A stretch of DNA of 64,000 nucleotides, taken from Symbiodinium sp. CCMP2592. Taxonomy: Eukaryota; Sar; Dinophyceae; Suessiales; Symbiodiniaceae. The notes below the pieces were generated by a model. The model worked only from the letters and a program-made list of their open reading frames with translations. It was not told the origin of the DNA and did not search any database. Within the stretch, counting starts at the first letter, position 1. The number at the start of each line of letters is the position of its first letter. Where the stretch lies: NCBI GenBank assembly GCA_905221615.1, contig CAJNDT010002024.1, positions 242,169-306,168 on the forward strand, read 5' to 3'. Below, piece by piece: positions 40,635 to 51,799 of the stretch. Made by a program: the position numbers and the translations under genes.

Positions 40635-40767
40635 GTGAGAGACTAGACTCATGAAAGAAGTGCCCACAAGCCTGCAACCGAAGGAGAGGGAGAGAGCACG
40701 CACACGCGAAGTAAGAACTGACGCAGTTGCGTACTGCCTAGCCCAGGACCTGAACATGCTACTACAC

Positions 40768-40839
40768 ATAGGCTCCAAATGGGATTACTTATTAAAGGAT
40801 CCTAGATATGCAAAAAGGAACTACTATGGGGCCTCTGGG
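40768..40839. mobile_element. Family A, copy 5, left arm shortened
   Basis: The right arm AAAAAGGAACTACTATGGGG, then CCTCTGGG and TAG, is intact. The left arm is reduced to AGGCTCC. Confidence 0.75.
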
Positions 40840-41343
40840 TAGTCACCTCCGAATCAACCGGACCGGATGTCCACATGTGCGATCAAGATTTCTGAAAGCT
40901 CAAGTCCTACACCGGACTTTTGCTCTTTGACCTGCTAGGCCGACAAGCAGATCCCAACAGATTTGCTGCAGGCCTTGATCTGTGGGGTTCCACAACAGTC
41001 AGGGGATTTATGGGGATTTGGGTTCAGTCCGGGTTGAGGGTTTAAACGGGAAGTAGGCATTTTTCGGCGATCCGGGTTCGAGTGGGATGGTCTCCTTGTA
41101 TGAGTATTTCATGATCTTGAAGCTAGATTCATCTCCGGCATTTTTCACGCGGCGAGACCATTGTATTAGAAAACCAAGCTACGTTTCTAGTCCTTGATGG
41201 ATGGAATATTACATCTCGCGTCTTGCTTACATGCCCCCTTTGTGTGCCTGCGTTGCACTGACAGGGAGCTGATATCTTCCGGAGGACCTGGAGTTGTTGT
41301 TCCGGGCCGCGGGCATGGACCAGATGGCTGGGCCCTCTTCTTA

Positions 41344-41501
41344 CCTTTGGTTAGTAGGGAATGGAGGAATGGGGTACAATTATAGCTACTATTACTACCA
41401 TATAACTACCATATTACTATCATATTACTACCATATTACTACTATATAACTACCATATAACTACTATTACCTGCATTCTTCCATTCCCTCCTAACCAAAG
41501 G
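41344..41501. mobile_element. Hairpin MITE family H, copy 2, with triplet-repeat loop
   Basis: TA on both sides (41342-41343, 41502-41503). Arms CCTTTGGTTAGTAGGGAATG and complement. The loop is an imperfect (TAC/TAT)n array. Inserted in the copia remnant. Confidence 0.9.
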
Positions 41502-41675
41502 TAGGTCTTGGATTCGGGAGCTTCGCACCCCTTCCTCAATGCAGTCGATGCCACTGAGTTTGGAAAGGCCAAGACGGTTGGTGTTGAGTTAGCAGATGGC
41601 CAGATGGTTGAGCTTAAGCAGACGAGCAAGGGTACGCTGCTCGAAGAAAAGGGAAGCAATCCCTAGGCGCCAATA

Positions 41676-41794
41676 CTTGGAGGGCCAGGGACTTAGTAAG
41701 TCGTTTATAAGTAGGGTTATAATTGGGGTAACTCCATTTAGGGCAGTTATAACTCTACTTATAACCTACTTACTAAGTCCCCTGCCCCTCCAAG
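41676..41794. mobile_element. Hairpin MITE family E, copy 4, in the copia remnant
   Basis: TA at 41674-41675 and 41795-41796. Removing the element and one TA gives GCG CCA ATA GTG CCA, restoring the copia frame exactly. Confidence 0.9.
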
Positions 41795-42520
41795 TAGTGC
41801 CACTTGGTTGCCTTGTTCAGCAGCTTGGGGGCTCGATCCACCGGTCACGGCGCCAGGGACTTCAGGTAGCCCACCCCGTCCATGGCAATCTACAGGTCAA
41901 GATGAAGGGCAGCTTGGAGCTGGATTCTCTTCGACTGATTGCCGAGATCGAGGACAAGAGCCTGGAGCAGTTGCAACAAACTACAATGAGGAGTCTGTGG
42001 GCTTCAGCGTCCTCCTCCCCTCCATTGTCCTGGAATGCAAGCTTAGATGTCTATGAGAACACTGGCGTGACAAGCAACGCATTGGCAGACCCCAACTTCC
42101 CCATCAGTTCGTACTCGCGCAGCTTTGGCCGATGTGGCCACATCCCACTACACAGCGACTTCACGAAGTGTGTGTGGCAGTCCTGTAACCCTAAGCCCTG
42201 GAGCTTAATCTCCCAACCGACAAACCCTTCAGACCTGTCAAAGACTCAGTCTGATCTATTTGATAATACCGGGTTTGGGGTTTTAGGGCATTTTTGCTAG
42301 AGGGGTTTGGGGTGCATGCTTCGGAGATCCAAGGCTGGACTTCGGAGTTCCAAGGGTAAGTTGCGGGATGCACATCTATTTATGATGCTTGCCCAGTTTC
42401 TTGTGCTCGCCGGCTAAGCCTTACACACTAAACCCTATGTCCCGTTATATTATAAGAGTGAGAACCCAAACGCCTTATTCTAATTGCTACAGCCCATAGG
42501 TTGCGGTTCTAACTCTTGAG

Positions 42521-42582
42521 TCTTTCGAGATGGCAAGTCTCAGGCTGCCAGGACCTTCCCTGCGATTGAGAAGATGAGTCTG
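42521..42582 (+). CDS. Small exon candidate, unknown protein
   Basis: After TCTTGAG the reading RDGKSQAARTFPAIEKMSL ends at CTG|GTAATG (42583). Confidence 0.4.
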
Positions 42583-43224
42583 GTAATGATTTTGAAGTAC
42601 AACAGTTTGTTAAAGCAGTCTAGCCCCTAAGCCCTCAACCCAAAGCAAACTTAGGGTTCAGTTTTGAAATAGCGTTTACAGCATTCGGGTTGCAGCTTGC
42701 ATTAAGTCAGGCACGGGAGACGTGCCGGTGGAGGATTTAGGATGTGGGGCTTAAGGCTTCGGCCCTACTGACAGGGCTTTTATTGGCTTGGTGTTTTGGA
42801 TTCAGGTAGGGTTTGGGGCCACTTGACAATGACAGCTGCTCCCACCTGTGGAGAGCTATGCTTACCATTTCTTTCCCGTCTGCTATGTCGTTGTTTCAGC
42901 CCGGAAGCCCTAAACCGCGGACAGCTGGACTCTCGGCGCCAGGCAAAACACACAACGTGTTGATGCCTAGAGGAGACCGACGACAACCCCAACTCCAAAC
43001 TCTAAACACTCACTTCTACACCCAGACAAGAAGCCCTGACGGCCTTGACGATGTTCATCTTTAGGCAGAGCAACGTCTGACTGATCCCATCCCATGGCTG
43101 TGCGCCGCCCCCACTCAACAACACTACAGACTCTGAGGGCTGCCATAAACACCACGACGAATATGATAGCAACGCACGCAGAGAGAGAGAGGGGTATACC
43201 TAAACAAGCAAAGCAGTATAATGT

Positions 43225-43241
43225 GTACATACATACACAAT

Positions 43242-43280
<39 letters not shown>

Positions 43281-43290
43281 CACATGTATA
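43225..43290 (+). repeat. (AC)n(AT)n microsatellite
   Basis: A CA run followed by a TA run. The overlapping frames on both strands are artefacts. Confidence 0.9.
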
Positions 43291-43488
43291 TATGGATTTG
43301 TCTGATACACACATTACAAGAATAAATGTAGATGTGTGAATCTCCCCCCCCCCCCCCTCCCCACCCCCGCCTACCTCAAAGAAGAAAACACACCAAGTCC
43401 TGGGAGTGCCAGGCGGCCGTTGAAGAGTTCACCACCCGGTGGGAGCTCAGACCCCAGGCCCTACGCTCTTGGCTAAAGAGGCTACTAC

Positions 43489-43620
43489 AGGGGCCTAAAT
43501 TTCTACCTATACTATTTGTTTTTGTTTGTTTTGATTATTTTTTTGAGGGGGGGGGGGGGGTCGTTATTGTAGTTTTAGTCTCATGGGCCCCAAAACCCTA
43601 TTCTAATTATTAAGGCCCCC
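43489..43620. mobile_element. Hairpin MITE family G, copy 4, with homopolymer loop
   Basis: GGGGCCTAAATTTCTACCTA ... CTATTCTAATTATTAAGGCC. The loop contains a TTTGTTTG run and a G run of about 15. Confidence 0.85.
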
Positions 43621-43717
43621 ATAATATGCTTTTGGCTAAAGAGGTTAGGGTCGGTTAGAGGGTAGGGGTTTCAGGTTTCGGGTTTAGGGGTTGAGTGTTG
43701 GGGGTTGCCAGGGTGTA

Positions 43718-43802
43718 CTTGGAGGATCAGGGGACTTAGTGACTGAGTAAGTAAAGCTATAAGTACCCTAACCCTGGTTACTAAGTCCCCCGATTCTTTA
43801 AG
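43718..43802. mobile_element. Hairpin MITE family E, copy 5, on a GTAG target
   Basis: G-TA on the left, TA-G on the right (43715-43717, 43803-43805). Shorter loop than the other copies. Confidence 0.85.
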
Positions 43803-43894
43803 TAGGGTCTTTGGGCTCAGGAGTGGACGGCTGCCCTCGTGGTCTCTTTTATGTTGTTCAGGCGATAGTGAAGACTCCAACCGTGGTGCTGCTG

Positions 43895-44060
43895 CTTATG
43901 ACGGTATGATGACGGCGATGATGATGGTGAGGGTGAGGACGATGAAGATGAGGGTGTTGATGATAATACTGCTGATGATGATGTTGATGATGTTGATGGT
44001 GGTGATGGTTGGTGATGGTGATGATGTTGGTTATGTTGTTGATGATGATGTTGATGACTC
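43895..44060 (+). repeat. (GAT)n tract
   Basis: GATGATG triplets. His- and Met-rich frames on either strand are artefacts. Confidence 0.85.
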
Positions 44061-44184
44061 GGCCATTGATTGTTTGTTGATATATGCACAGACACACGAT
44101 TCAGGGTTTGTGGGGTTTGGGGGTGCTAGTCCCGCTTCACCAGCAAGATTCAGGGTTTCAGAGTTTCAGGTGCAAGCTTTGTAG

Positions 44185-44332
44185 CAGGATGTCAGACGAT
44201 CTGCACTTCAATGCGGCGGAACTCACGTTTAAGCTTGCATTTTCGAGTTTCCTTTGCCTTCGACTGTTCCTGCTAGAAAACCCGAACGCAAGTTCCACAG
44301 GGTATCGGCAGTTCCAACAGCATCCTGTTCAG
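44185..44332 (+). CDS. Exon candidate with membrane-like segment
   Basis: After CTTTGTAG: MSDDLHFNAAELTFKLAFSS, then FLCLRLFLLENPNASSTGYR and a Gln-rich end to TAG at 44333. Well formed; function unknown. Confidence 0.5.
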
Positions 44333-44358
44333 TAGATATTATTTACACAGAAAAATAT

Positions 44359-44459
44359 GGGGATTTCCGAAAATAGGGGACCCTAAGATAGTACCCTAAA
44401 TAGTAGGATCCTCATCATAAGGGCCCCATAATAAGGTACCCCTAATTTCGGAAACTCCC
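44359..44459. mobile_element. Hairpin MITE family F, copy 2
   Basis: Arms GGGGATTTCCGAAAATAGGG and TTTCGGAAACTCCC, inner GGATCC/GGGGCCC pairs. Flanks share ATAT. Confidence 0.9.
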
Positions 44460-44521
44460 ATATGGAACCTTGACCCTCAACACAAAACCAACACCGCTTC
44501 AAATGCACAACCCTTGACCTT

Positions 44522-44640
44522 CTTAAAGGATCAAGGGACTAAGTAACTGGGGTTATAAATAAGGCAACTATACCTATGATTACTTGTAGCCCAATTAGGG
44601 GACTTATAGCCTTACTTACTAAGTCCCCTGACCCTCCAAG
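44522..44640. mobile_element. Hairpin MITE family E, copy 6
   Basis: Left CTTAAAGGATCAAGGGACTA, right TTACTAAGTCCCCTGACCCT, then CCAAG. Left TA lost. Confidence 0.85.
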
Positions 44641-44954
44641 TGAGCCTGTGAGAATCTAAGCGGACACAGGCTGCGCGCAGGATCACGAAGCTGCCCCCTG
44701 CAGGCACGGGCATTAGCTTACTTCCCTTGTAATCTAAGCCTTATTCAAGGTATTACGATCGCAATGGTCTCACAGGAGCCTTTGCCGTAGACCCTGAATC
44801 CTAAACCTTGTTCTGATCATGAAGACCCTCACGCGAAGCATCATGAAGCCCTTTGGCAATCGCTTGATCAAGGAATGTGCCAACGGCGGAGGCTTCCTTA
44901 GCATTTGGGTGTATAGGGTCTAGGACACGTGCGTGTATGCATACATCACATTGC

Positions 44955-45066
44955 ATATCTATGTATATATATATATATAGACATATATATATATATATAC
45001 ACAGCTATCTGTATGTGTATATATATACACACACTAGATATGCCTATCTATATATATATATATAGG
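44955..45066 (+). repeat. (AT)n microsatellite tract
   Basis: Several AT runs with CTATC/GTGTG interruptions. Tyr/Ile/His-rich frames are artefacts. Confidence 0.9.
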
Positions 45067-45069
45067 TAT

Positions 45070-45990
45070 ATTGAAATAAGGAATTCTGCAACTGTTTGTT
45101 TCCCAGGTTTCAAGTATGCCTACCCCAACCCCTCCTAGACTCTAAATCCTACACCTTAAACCGTGAATCCCAAACTCACCTCAAACCAAACTGAGTCAAA
45201 CCTGCTAGCCTACGCCGAAGAGTAGAAGGCGTCTTCTGGAAAATCTTTCTGCTTCTGGTGCTTTTGGTGTTCTAGAGTTTAGGGTACTGGGGGATGAAGG
45301 TTTACGGTGCAAGGGTTTGGCGGTTCAGGGTTTGGGATTACACACAGAGTTGCAATCGCATTGAGGGCTGGGCAGATTGAGATTTAAAGTCAGCAGGCAG
45401 CGTTCAGGATTCAGGGAGCAGGGATCTGAACCGCAAGCGTCTCAACCCAAAAGCCTGAAGATGATCCTCAACACTGAGACCGGGGTTCTAAGTTACCGTC
45501 ATGATCATATGCCGTTTTAAGTAATGACAGTCATGAACACCCTCAACCACCGAACCCTTTGCAACCCCAAGCCCCCAAAACCCTAAGCCTTTAACCCCTA
45601 AGCCGCCAAATTCTAAGCCTTGTAGAACCCTTTCCAGCAACCTTAAACCCTGCAAAGTAGCCGGTGGGGAAGGGGTCCTCATTAAAGCAGTTATATAGTA
45701 AGGAACCCCAAAAAACCAATTATACTTTATTACGAACCCCAACATAAGTTATTAATTAAGGCCCCAAGATTACCGACTCTCGCAGCCCCCAGGGCAGTGC
45801 TTTGCTCTTCAGAACTTCCGCGGCGATCCGCGCGGGGAGCTGACCAACTCTGAGGTGCTTTCGAGAGTTTGCTGAGCTCGGTTTAGAGTTTGGGGGGGCC
45901 TCCGTTTACTTTCGGGGTTAGGGTTCCGATTAAAGGTTCTAGAAGGTTTGGGGTTTAGATGCATTTCTATGGCCTATCAGGTGTTGGAAA
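45070..45990. other. CCCTAAA-like stretch, no clear gene
   Basis: Holds a diverged G-like hairpin (about 45665-45770, GGGGTCCTCATTAAAG ... TTAATTAAGGCCCC). Nothing coding recognised. Confidence 0.45.
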
Positions 45991-46014
45991 GTAGTTTTGG
46001 GTTCAATTGAAGAT

Positions 46015-46310
46015 GCTCGCCGCAGTGGTCGTGGTAGCGGCCGCGGTGGTGTTGGTAGTGGTAGCCGCTGTAGTTGTCGTCATACGCCGTCGCGGTCCTA
46101 TAGTCGTAATCGTAGTGCTACTGAGGTGGTGCTGCTGCTGCTGGTGGTGGTGCTAGTCGTCGTCGTCGTCGTCACGGTTGTAGCAGCAGACGCAGCAGTG
46201 GAGGCAGCGATAGCAGTCGCAGTAGCTGTCGCTGCTGCGGTCGCGGTACACGTTGTTGCTGCTTTCGCGGTAGTATTGGTAAAAGTAGCAGTAGCAGCGG
46301 CAGCCGCATC
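46015..46310 (+). repeat. Degenerate GTN/GCN triplet region
   Basis: Triplet-periodic DNA gives Val/Ala runs on + (137-codon frame) and Tyr/Cys or Leu runs on -. Coding is doubtful, although the last part (PKCYELLDAGRPSNHTSRCC) looks normal. Confidence 0.6.
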
Positions 46311-47049
46311 TTGCTGTTGTGGCAGTGTGCTGTTTCTTCAGCCGAAATGCTATGAGCTGCTGGATGCTGGAAGGCCCTCGAATCATACGTCGAGATGCTG
46401 CGACGATTAGAATCACCGCCCTGGGGCAACAGTGCGCCGGGGCGCCAGCATGACTTCATGACTCTCGCGGCCCTTGTACCCATCTAAACCCTATATTCCC
46501 CAAACCGAATTTCACAAAACCCCAGACCGGAACCCTAAACCCTAAACCGAATCTCACAAAACCCCAGACCGGAACCCTAAACCCTAATTCCTAAGCCGAA
46601 TGTCACAAAGACCCAGACCGGCATCATAAGAGGTGCTGGGGAGTTCAGGCACTTCCCGAGTCCAAGCTGGCATTGTTGTGGTTGCAACCATTTCAGGACT
46701 AGCCAGGCTTAATTACCCGGGCAACTGAAGACTATAGTCTCCTTCATTTTTTGTTCATATAAAACCCAAGGAAAAGTTATTTTTATTATGGTTCAAACGG
46801 GGGTGTAGAAGAAGAGTGTCAGTGCTGAAGAAACCCTGGAACTTATTCGGTATTCCGGGCCTGGAACTTTGGTTTTTTGCAGTGCCATGTGATGAGCCGT
46901 TTACTATCGAGCCCCCAGTATAGTATAGTATCAAGTAACGGAGTACCCATGTTGAATCAAACCAATATACTCCGAACCCTAATTATTCTGGATATTCAGG
47001 CACCTGTAGCCTATATAGCATTGTTGGGATCAGGAGGTGTATTGGGCAG

Positions 47050-47148
47050 TTGTGGCGACCCATCGTAGACTGGTTCATGAGACTGTTGAGTGCATCTGGC
47101 TTCGAACATGCAAGATGGGGTTCGATACCGGGCTTTGCTGGAGAGTTT
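47050..47148 (+). CDS. Exon candidate, 33 codons, unknown protein
   Basis: After TTGGGCAG (ends 47049): LWRPIVDWFMRLLSASGFEH, then ARWGSIPGFAGEF, to TGA at 47149. Confidence 0.45.
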
Positions 47149-47229
47149 TGACATCCAGAGGGTATTGGTTTTGTTCGAGCCTTTACATGTCCTTGCATAG
47201 TGGCATTGTGGATGCGTTGCATGCATGTC

Positions 47230-47290
47230 TATATATATATATATACACACATACATACACATCAAGGGCATAGGTACATATATATTGTAA
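47230..47290 (+). repeat. (AT)n(AC)n microsatellite
   Basis: TATATA run then ACACATACAT. Confidence 0.85.
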
Positions 47291-47430
47291 ATGTTAAGAA
47301 TGGATGAGTCTTGGGGAGCGGGAGGCGGGAGGGTGCAGGATTTTCAGCTTGTCCAGCTACCTCAACAGCAGCCCTCAGTTGGAACGTTGCTCAGCTGCCC
47401 TCCAGGGTTCGTATACCTGCAGGGTTCTAT
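47291..47430 (+). CDS. Exon candidate, Gln-rich, unknown protein
   Basis: MDESWGAGGGRVQDFQLVQL then PQQQPSVGTLLSCPP, up to a CCTCCAG|GGTTCG boundary. The frame stays open into element I, where it is unlikely to be coding. Confidence 0.4.
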
Positions 47431-47496
47431 AATAGGGATGCTTTATGGGGTCCTATACAGTTTTCTAGGCGCTTTGGGGTTTAGTTTAGGGTTTAA

Positions 47497-47602
47497 GCGT
47501 CCATATACCCAGACAGTTTATACTTTGGCCTTCATGGAGTTCCTGTGGAGGTACTTTGGGGCCAAAGTGTATTCTATTTGGGTACATCGACCCTTCGGGT
47601 AC
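47497..47602. mobile_element. Hairpin MITE family I, copy 2
   Basis: CGTCCATATACCCAGACAGT ... TATTTGGGTACATCGACCC, inner TATACTTTGGCC / GGGGCCAAAGTGTA pair. Confidence 0.8.
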
Positions 47603-48050
47603 CATCTCGGGCTGAGGTGCACCCTGCGCGTGGAGTCGACTGGAGCCATTATCGGCAGGCCGTGGGCCTAGGTTGTACACACGCGCTTGGGGAGCTGATG
47701 CGTTAGTAATTACCTATACTGTTTTGGGGGTCCTTGTTAATGTGGCGGTCGGTTTAGTACTAGGGTACCCCCCCCCCCCCGCGACCAAAAAGTTGCGGTC
47801 GGTTTAATGTTCTGAGTGGCAGGGAATTGGGAGGTGCCGGGGCTTGGGGGCTGGCTTGGGTGCAGGGTCTGCGGTTCTGCGCGAATGCGCGGTCGGGGGT
47901 CGGGGGGGTCTGGGGATCACCAAATGCTGGAAACCAAGCCCCGATCACTCCAAGATTACTACCAAGACTAAAACCCTTCATTTTGAACACTTTTGCCTCC
48001 CTAACCTACACTCCCACACTCCCACCCACAATCGACCACATATGAAGCTT

Positions 48051-48715
48051 GGTGCGGTACAATAATAGTACAGTAGTACAATAGTAGTACAGTAGAAATA
48101 ATACAGTAGTAGTACAGTAGTAGTACAATAATAGTGCAGTAGTACAATAGTAATACAACAGTAGTACAGTGGTAGTACAATAGTAGTACAGTAGTAGTAC
48201 AAAAATAGTACAGTAGTACAATAGTAGCACAATAGTAGTACAGTAGTAGTACGATAATAGTACCGTAGTACAATAGTAGTACAGTAGTAGTACAGTAGTA
48301 GTATAATAATAGTGCAGTAGTACAATAGTAATACAACAGTAGTACAGTGGTAGTACAATAGTAGTACAGTAGTAGTACAATAATAGTACAGTAGAACAAT
48401 AGTAGCACAATAGTAGTACAGTAGTAGTACAGTAGTAGTACGATTATAGTACCGTAGTACAATAATACTACAGTAGTAGCACAGTAGTAGTACAATAATA
48501 GTGCAGTAGTACAATAGTAATACAACAGTAGTACAGTGGTAGTACAATAGTAGTACAGTAGTAGTACGATAATAGTACAGTAGAACAATAGTAGTACAGT
48601 AATAGTACAGTAGTAGTACAATAGTAGTACTGTAGTACACTAGTAGTACAGTAGTTGTACCACAGTAGTAGTATAGTAATACAGTAATAGTACAGAAATA
48701 GTACCAATAAGCAAA
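48051..48715. repeat. AGTAGTAC minisatellite, about 660 bp
   Basis: Degenerate tandem array of AGTAGTACAATAGTAGTACA-type units with higher-order repeats of about 180 bp. The 257- and 206-codon minus-strand frames (Tyr/Leu/Thr/Val only) come from the repeat. A small outlier array lies at 49020-49062. Confidence 0.9.
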
Positions 48716-48719
48716 GCAT

Positions 48720-49400
48720 AAAGCCAGTGCGCACATTCCCCCAATAAGCAAAGCATAAAGCCAGCGCCTGAAACCCTAAACCCTAAACCTTAACAAACCC
48801 TAAACCCTCACGAATCCTAAACTCCTAAACTTCCTAAACCCTATAACAAACCCTAAACCCGAAGCCTTAAACCCTTCCAAAGGGGGGTCGGTCCAGATTC
48901 GACCCAAAACTTCATTTTTTATACAAACTTTAGTACTGGAGAGGCCTCTTTTGAGCTAGGGTCCAATCCCCGATTCGGCGGTTCACCCTAGCAGCCCCCC
49001 AGCCCCCCCCAATAATCAAGGTATAGTAGAATAGTAGTACAGTAGTAATACAGTAGAGGTCGTGGCTGCCTTAAGATTGACCATCAGCAAACAGCACAGC
49101 CCCGCCCCCAAAAAATCCCCCCAGCCGAAAAAAAACGCATTAATTAGACCGCCCAAATTTTTGGTACCGGTCGGAATTAGCCCCCGCGCCGAGGCATTAA
49201 AGGAGCCCATATTCCTAAACCGACCGGCACATTATAACTAAGTATGGCATACCCCAAAACCCTATTCCAATGATTAAGGCCCCATAGCATAATAATACTT
49301 GGACCACCAGAGTTGCCGAACCTGCTGCGGGTTCCCTAAGGGATCTTCTGGGTCTTTGGACCCAGACTCCTTCAGGTCAGGACTGGAGATTCAAGGCTCC
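48720..49400. other. CCCTAAA filler and diverged hairpins, no gene seen
   Basis: CCCTAAA units at 48770-48870 and a G-like hairpin remnant at about 49130-49290 sharing CGGTCGG motifs with 47745-47810. Confidence 0.45.
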
Positions 49401-49402
49401 GT

Positions 49403-49612
49403 AAAGGATCATGGGACTCAGTAACTTAAAGGGTTCCTTAAAGGTTCCCTAGTGGGTTCTAGAAGGGATCTATAAGGGCTTAGGATTTTACGGATCATGG
49501 GACTCAGTAAGTAGGGTGTTCACTAGGTCACTAGGGTAGCTCAACGTATGTTTGAATACTTGTAGACCTAAGTAAGGTGCTGATAGCCATACTTACTCCG
49601 CTAAGCCGAGAC
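49403..49612. mobile_element. Composite family E region with Z modules inside
   Basis: Two left arms (GGATCATGGGACTCAGTAA at 49407 and 49492) flank CCTTAAAGG modules. A single eroded right arm (CATACTTACTCCGCTAAG) follows. Confidence 0.6.
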
Positions 49613-50234
49613 CAGACATGGCTTCTTCAGCTCGTAGATTGCAGCGAAACAGAGCATCCCAGACCTTCAAAAATATATTATGCAATATTAGGATATCATA
49701 ATAGGATCCCGAATTCCCGAATATGATTTACTGTACAACCCTCAATTACGGTATTTTGGAAGGTTTGGTCTTGGTAGTGCTATTCCTAAGCTTTGCGGCT
49801 TGTGTTCGGAATGTCATGAGGCACCCCAAGCCGAGCTCAAGGCACCTTTCCCACCGATGGATTCCACAGCCCACAGCCCGTACATTCAGAACTAGGGCTT
49901 TAAACTTGCTGGGCTTGTGACCCCATATGTTCAATGTCAGCACATCTCAGCGACGTCCCAACGAACAACACGTAGGCCCGACGCCTGTGCATGCAGCAGT
50001 CAGATCGCCAAAGCACAAACTTGAATCCCAGCAGGCCTTCTGCGAGGTACTGGGATGCCAGAGCTAGGGGTTGTGGGAATCGGTTTGGGTCTAGTGTCCC
50101 GATGCCTGAAACCCTGTGCTGCAATCAGTCTCAGATCCCGTGACTCGCCCCCTACAGCCCCCCACACTTAAGCCCCAAAGCTTAATTCTCCATTTCTGAA
50201 AAATCCTTTAACCCTGATCCTGTTGGATTTCTGA

Positions 50235-50319
50235 GGTGCTGTCCAGACTTGGACGCTCTTTGTCGCGAAGATCCACCGGAGCGGCTAGCCCAGGCCGCAT
50301 TTTACCCAAAGGGTCCCAG
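50235..50319 (+). CDS. Exon before an R element, unknown protein
   Basis: After TTTCTGAG: CCPDLDALCREDPPERLAQA, then AFYPKGPR, ending at a consensus CCCAG|GTATTG donor at 50320. Strong composition; function unknown. Confidence 0.5.
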
Positions 50320-50426
50320 GTATTGCTATGGGGATCACTTCCACGAATCAGAATAGCAACTCTATTATATGTATAGAAACCCTACATTCCACGACATAGG
50401 TACTTTGAACCCTTCGGGTTATATAG
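50320..50426. mobile_element. Repeat family R, copy 1, intron-like
   Basis: GTATTGCTATGGGGATCACT ... ACCCTTCGGGTTATATAG. Begins GT and ends AG. The second copy at 55155-55252 shares the ATAGAAACCCTACATTC core. Confidence 0.7.
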
Positions 50427-50995
50427 GCGCCTTAGTAAGTAAAATTAGGTGCTGGTGGTATAACAGTGGCATCGTCATCGTTTATATAGGGACCAAACGC
50501 GCATATTGTCTGTGACGTATTTATTCCGACCCTGTCAGGGTTTACGGGCTTTTTTCTACGTGTTGTTGGCGCAGGCTTTAGTACCTTTTAGGATTCTAGA
50601 ATCTAGTGGGGTTGTTGTTTGTGCTTCTTGTTTGTGCTTCTTTTGTGGAGTCGGGTTTCAGATTTCAGTGGTTCTCGGTTTGGGCGGCCATTGTGTGTCA
50701 TTGTGGGCCTAAATGAGTAGGCTTACCGGTGCTGTTCGGCTTGGCGGGGACATCATCCCGAAACCCCGCTTTGGCGGTCCGGGAAAAAGAATCTGGTAAA
50801 GCACTAGAATCCTAAACCCTAAACCCTAAACCACTATAAAGGGATTGAAGGTGTAAAGAGCCCGTGCATGGTTCCGTCGCACACGACAGGCGCACTGCAA
50901 GATCCGATCCGAGAAGGACCCTGGCTTTCAGGTCTGTTGCACTTATTTCGGGGAGGGGGGGTGCCTCATTGGAGGTCCTTATGTTAGGGCATGGG

Positions 50996-51112
50996 TTAGG
51001 TACGGCCCCCACTCAGTAATAGTTGAATAATATTCATAATATAGATATAGTAGGACCTTAATAGTAGCCCTATTATAGACTCTTACTGTATGGAGGCCGT
51101 ACCTAAGGCATT
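50996..51112. mobile_element. Hairpin element U
   Basis: Arms TTAGGTACGGCC and GGCCGTACCTAA with outer-inner ACTCAGTAATA/TTACTGTATGG partly paired around an AT loop. Confidence 0.8.
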
Positions 51113-51374
51113 GGGCTTTAGAAGGTTGATAGGGTTTCCGGTTCATGACATTTTGTGTTCGGGGCCTGAGGCGCCAAACCCTTTCTTCTGACACCCAAAC
51201 ATTCGGATGCTTCGTCAGACCATGATCGTATCTCCTGGTATGGAAACCCTACTTTCTATTGTGTAGATGCTTAGGACCCTTTGAGGTGACCCTCATGGTT
51301 TGTGGGACCTGGCAGACCAGGGTATAGGGTTGTTGCTCTGCCTTTGGGCCTCCCGTGCCGGAAGTCCAAAGATA

Positions 51375-51494
51375 CTTAAAGGATCATGGGACTTAGTAAC
51401 TAGGGTTATATGTAAGGTAACTATACTTATAAACACTTATAACCCCAATTAGGGGGCTTATATCCTTACATACTAAGTCCCCTGATCCTCCAAG
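51375..51494. mobile_element. Hairpin MITE family E, copy 8
   Basis: TA at 51373-51374 and 51495-51496, the right TA followed by G. Arms CTTAAAGGATCATGGGACTT and complement. Confidence 0.9.
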
Positions 51495-51599
51495 TAGAGG
51501 AGTATGAGAGCAACTCGAGCGTGGAGCTAAGTAGGCAGGCTATACTGACGAAGCACGCAGTGGAGAGAGAGATAGAGAGAGAGTGACTGTGTGTGTGTA

Positions 51600-51688
51600 C
51601 CTAGAGGCTCCATAGCAGTTCCTTTTTGGGTTCATATTTAGAATCCTATAAGGGAATCCCAAACAGGAACTACTATGGAGCCTCTGGG
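51600..51688. mobile_element. Hairpin MITE family A, copy 6
   Basis: TA on both sides. The left junction GTGTAC gives a GTA donor; the right TAAAG gives a possible acceptor. Confidence 0.9.
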
Positions 51689-51799
51689 TAAAGATCATTC
51701 AGACGGCGTTTCAAGGAGGACCCCCAGAGTTTGTGCAAGAAGTGTTCATTTGGGTTTAGGGTTTAGGGTCCTAAACCCTAAACCCTAAATCCAGATTTC

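Larger units (their letters stand above)
41270..42060 (+). pseudogene. Ty1/copia Gag-Pol remnant (protease region), split by two MITEs
   Basis: Three pieces in one frame once the MITEs are removed at their TA. 41279-41341 reads PEDLELLFRAAGMDQMAGPS. 41505-41663 holds the aspartic protease motif in VLDSGASHPFLNAVDATEFG, then VELADGQMVELKQTSKGTLL. 41797 onward reads VPLGCLVQQLGGSIHRSRRQ, then HPVHGNLQVKMKGS and LRLIAEIEDKSLEQL. This order matches the protease-to-linker region of dinoflagellate copia polyproteins as I know them. In-frame TAG codons at the first junction and at 41664 mark it as decayed, or spliced in an unexpected way. No reverse transcriptase or integrase seen. Confidence 0.75.

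Noticed and set aside
45997..46410. 137-codon Val/Ala-rich frame
   Set aside because: Triplet-periodic DNA, open on both strands; kept only as a repeat region.
47978..48751. 257- and 206-codon minus-strand open frames
   Set aside because: Composed only of Tyr, Leu, Thr, Val, Cys and Ile from the AGTAGTAC minisatellite. Several frames are open at once.
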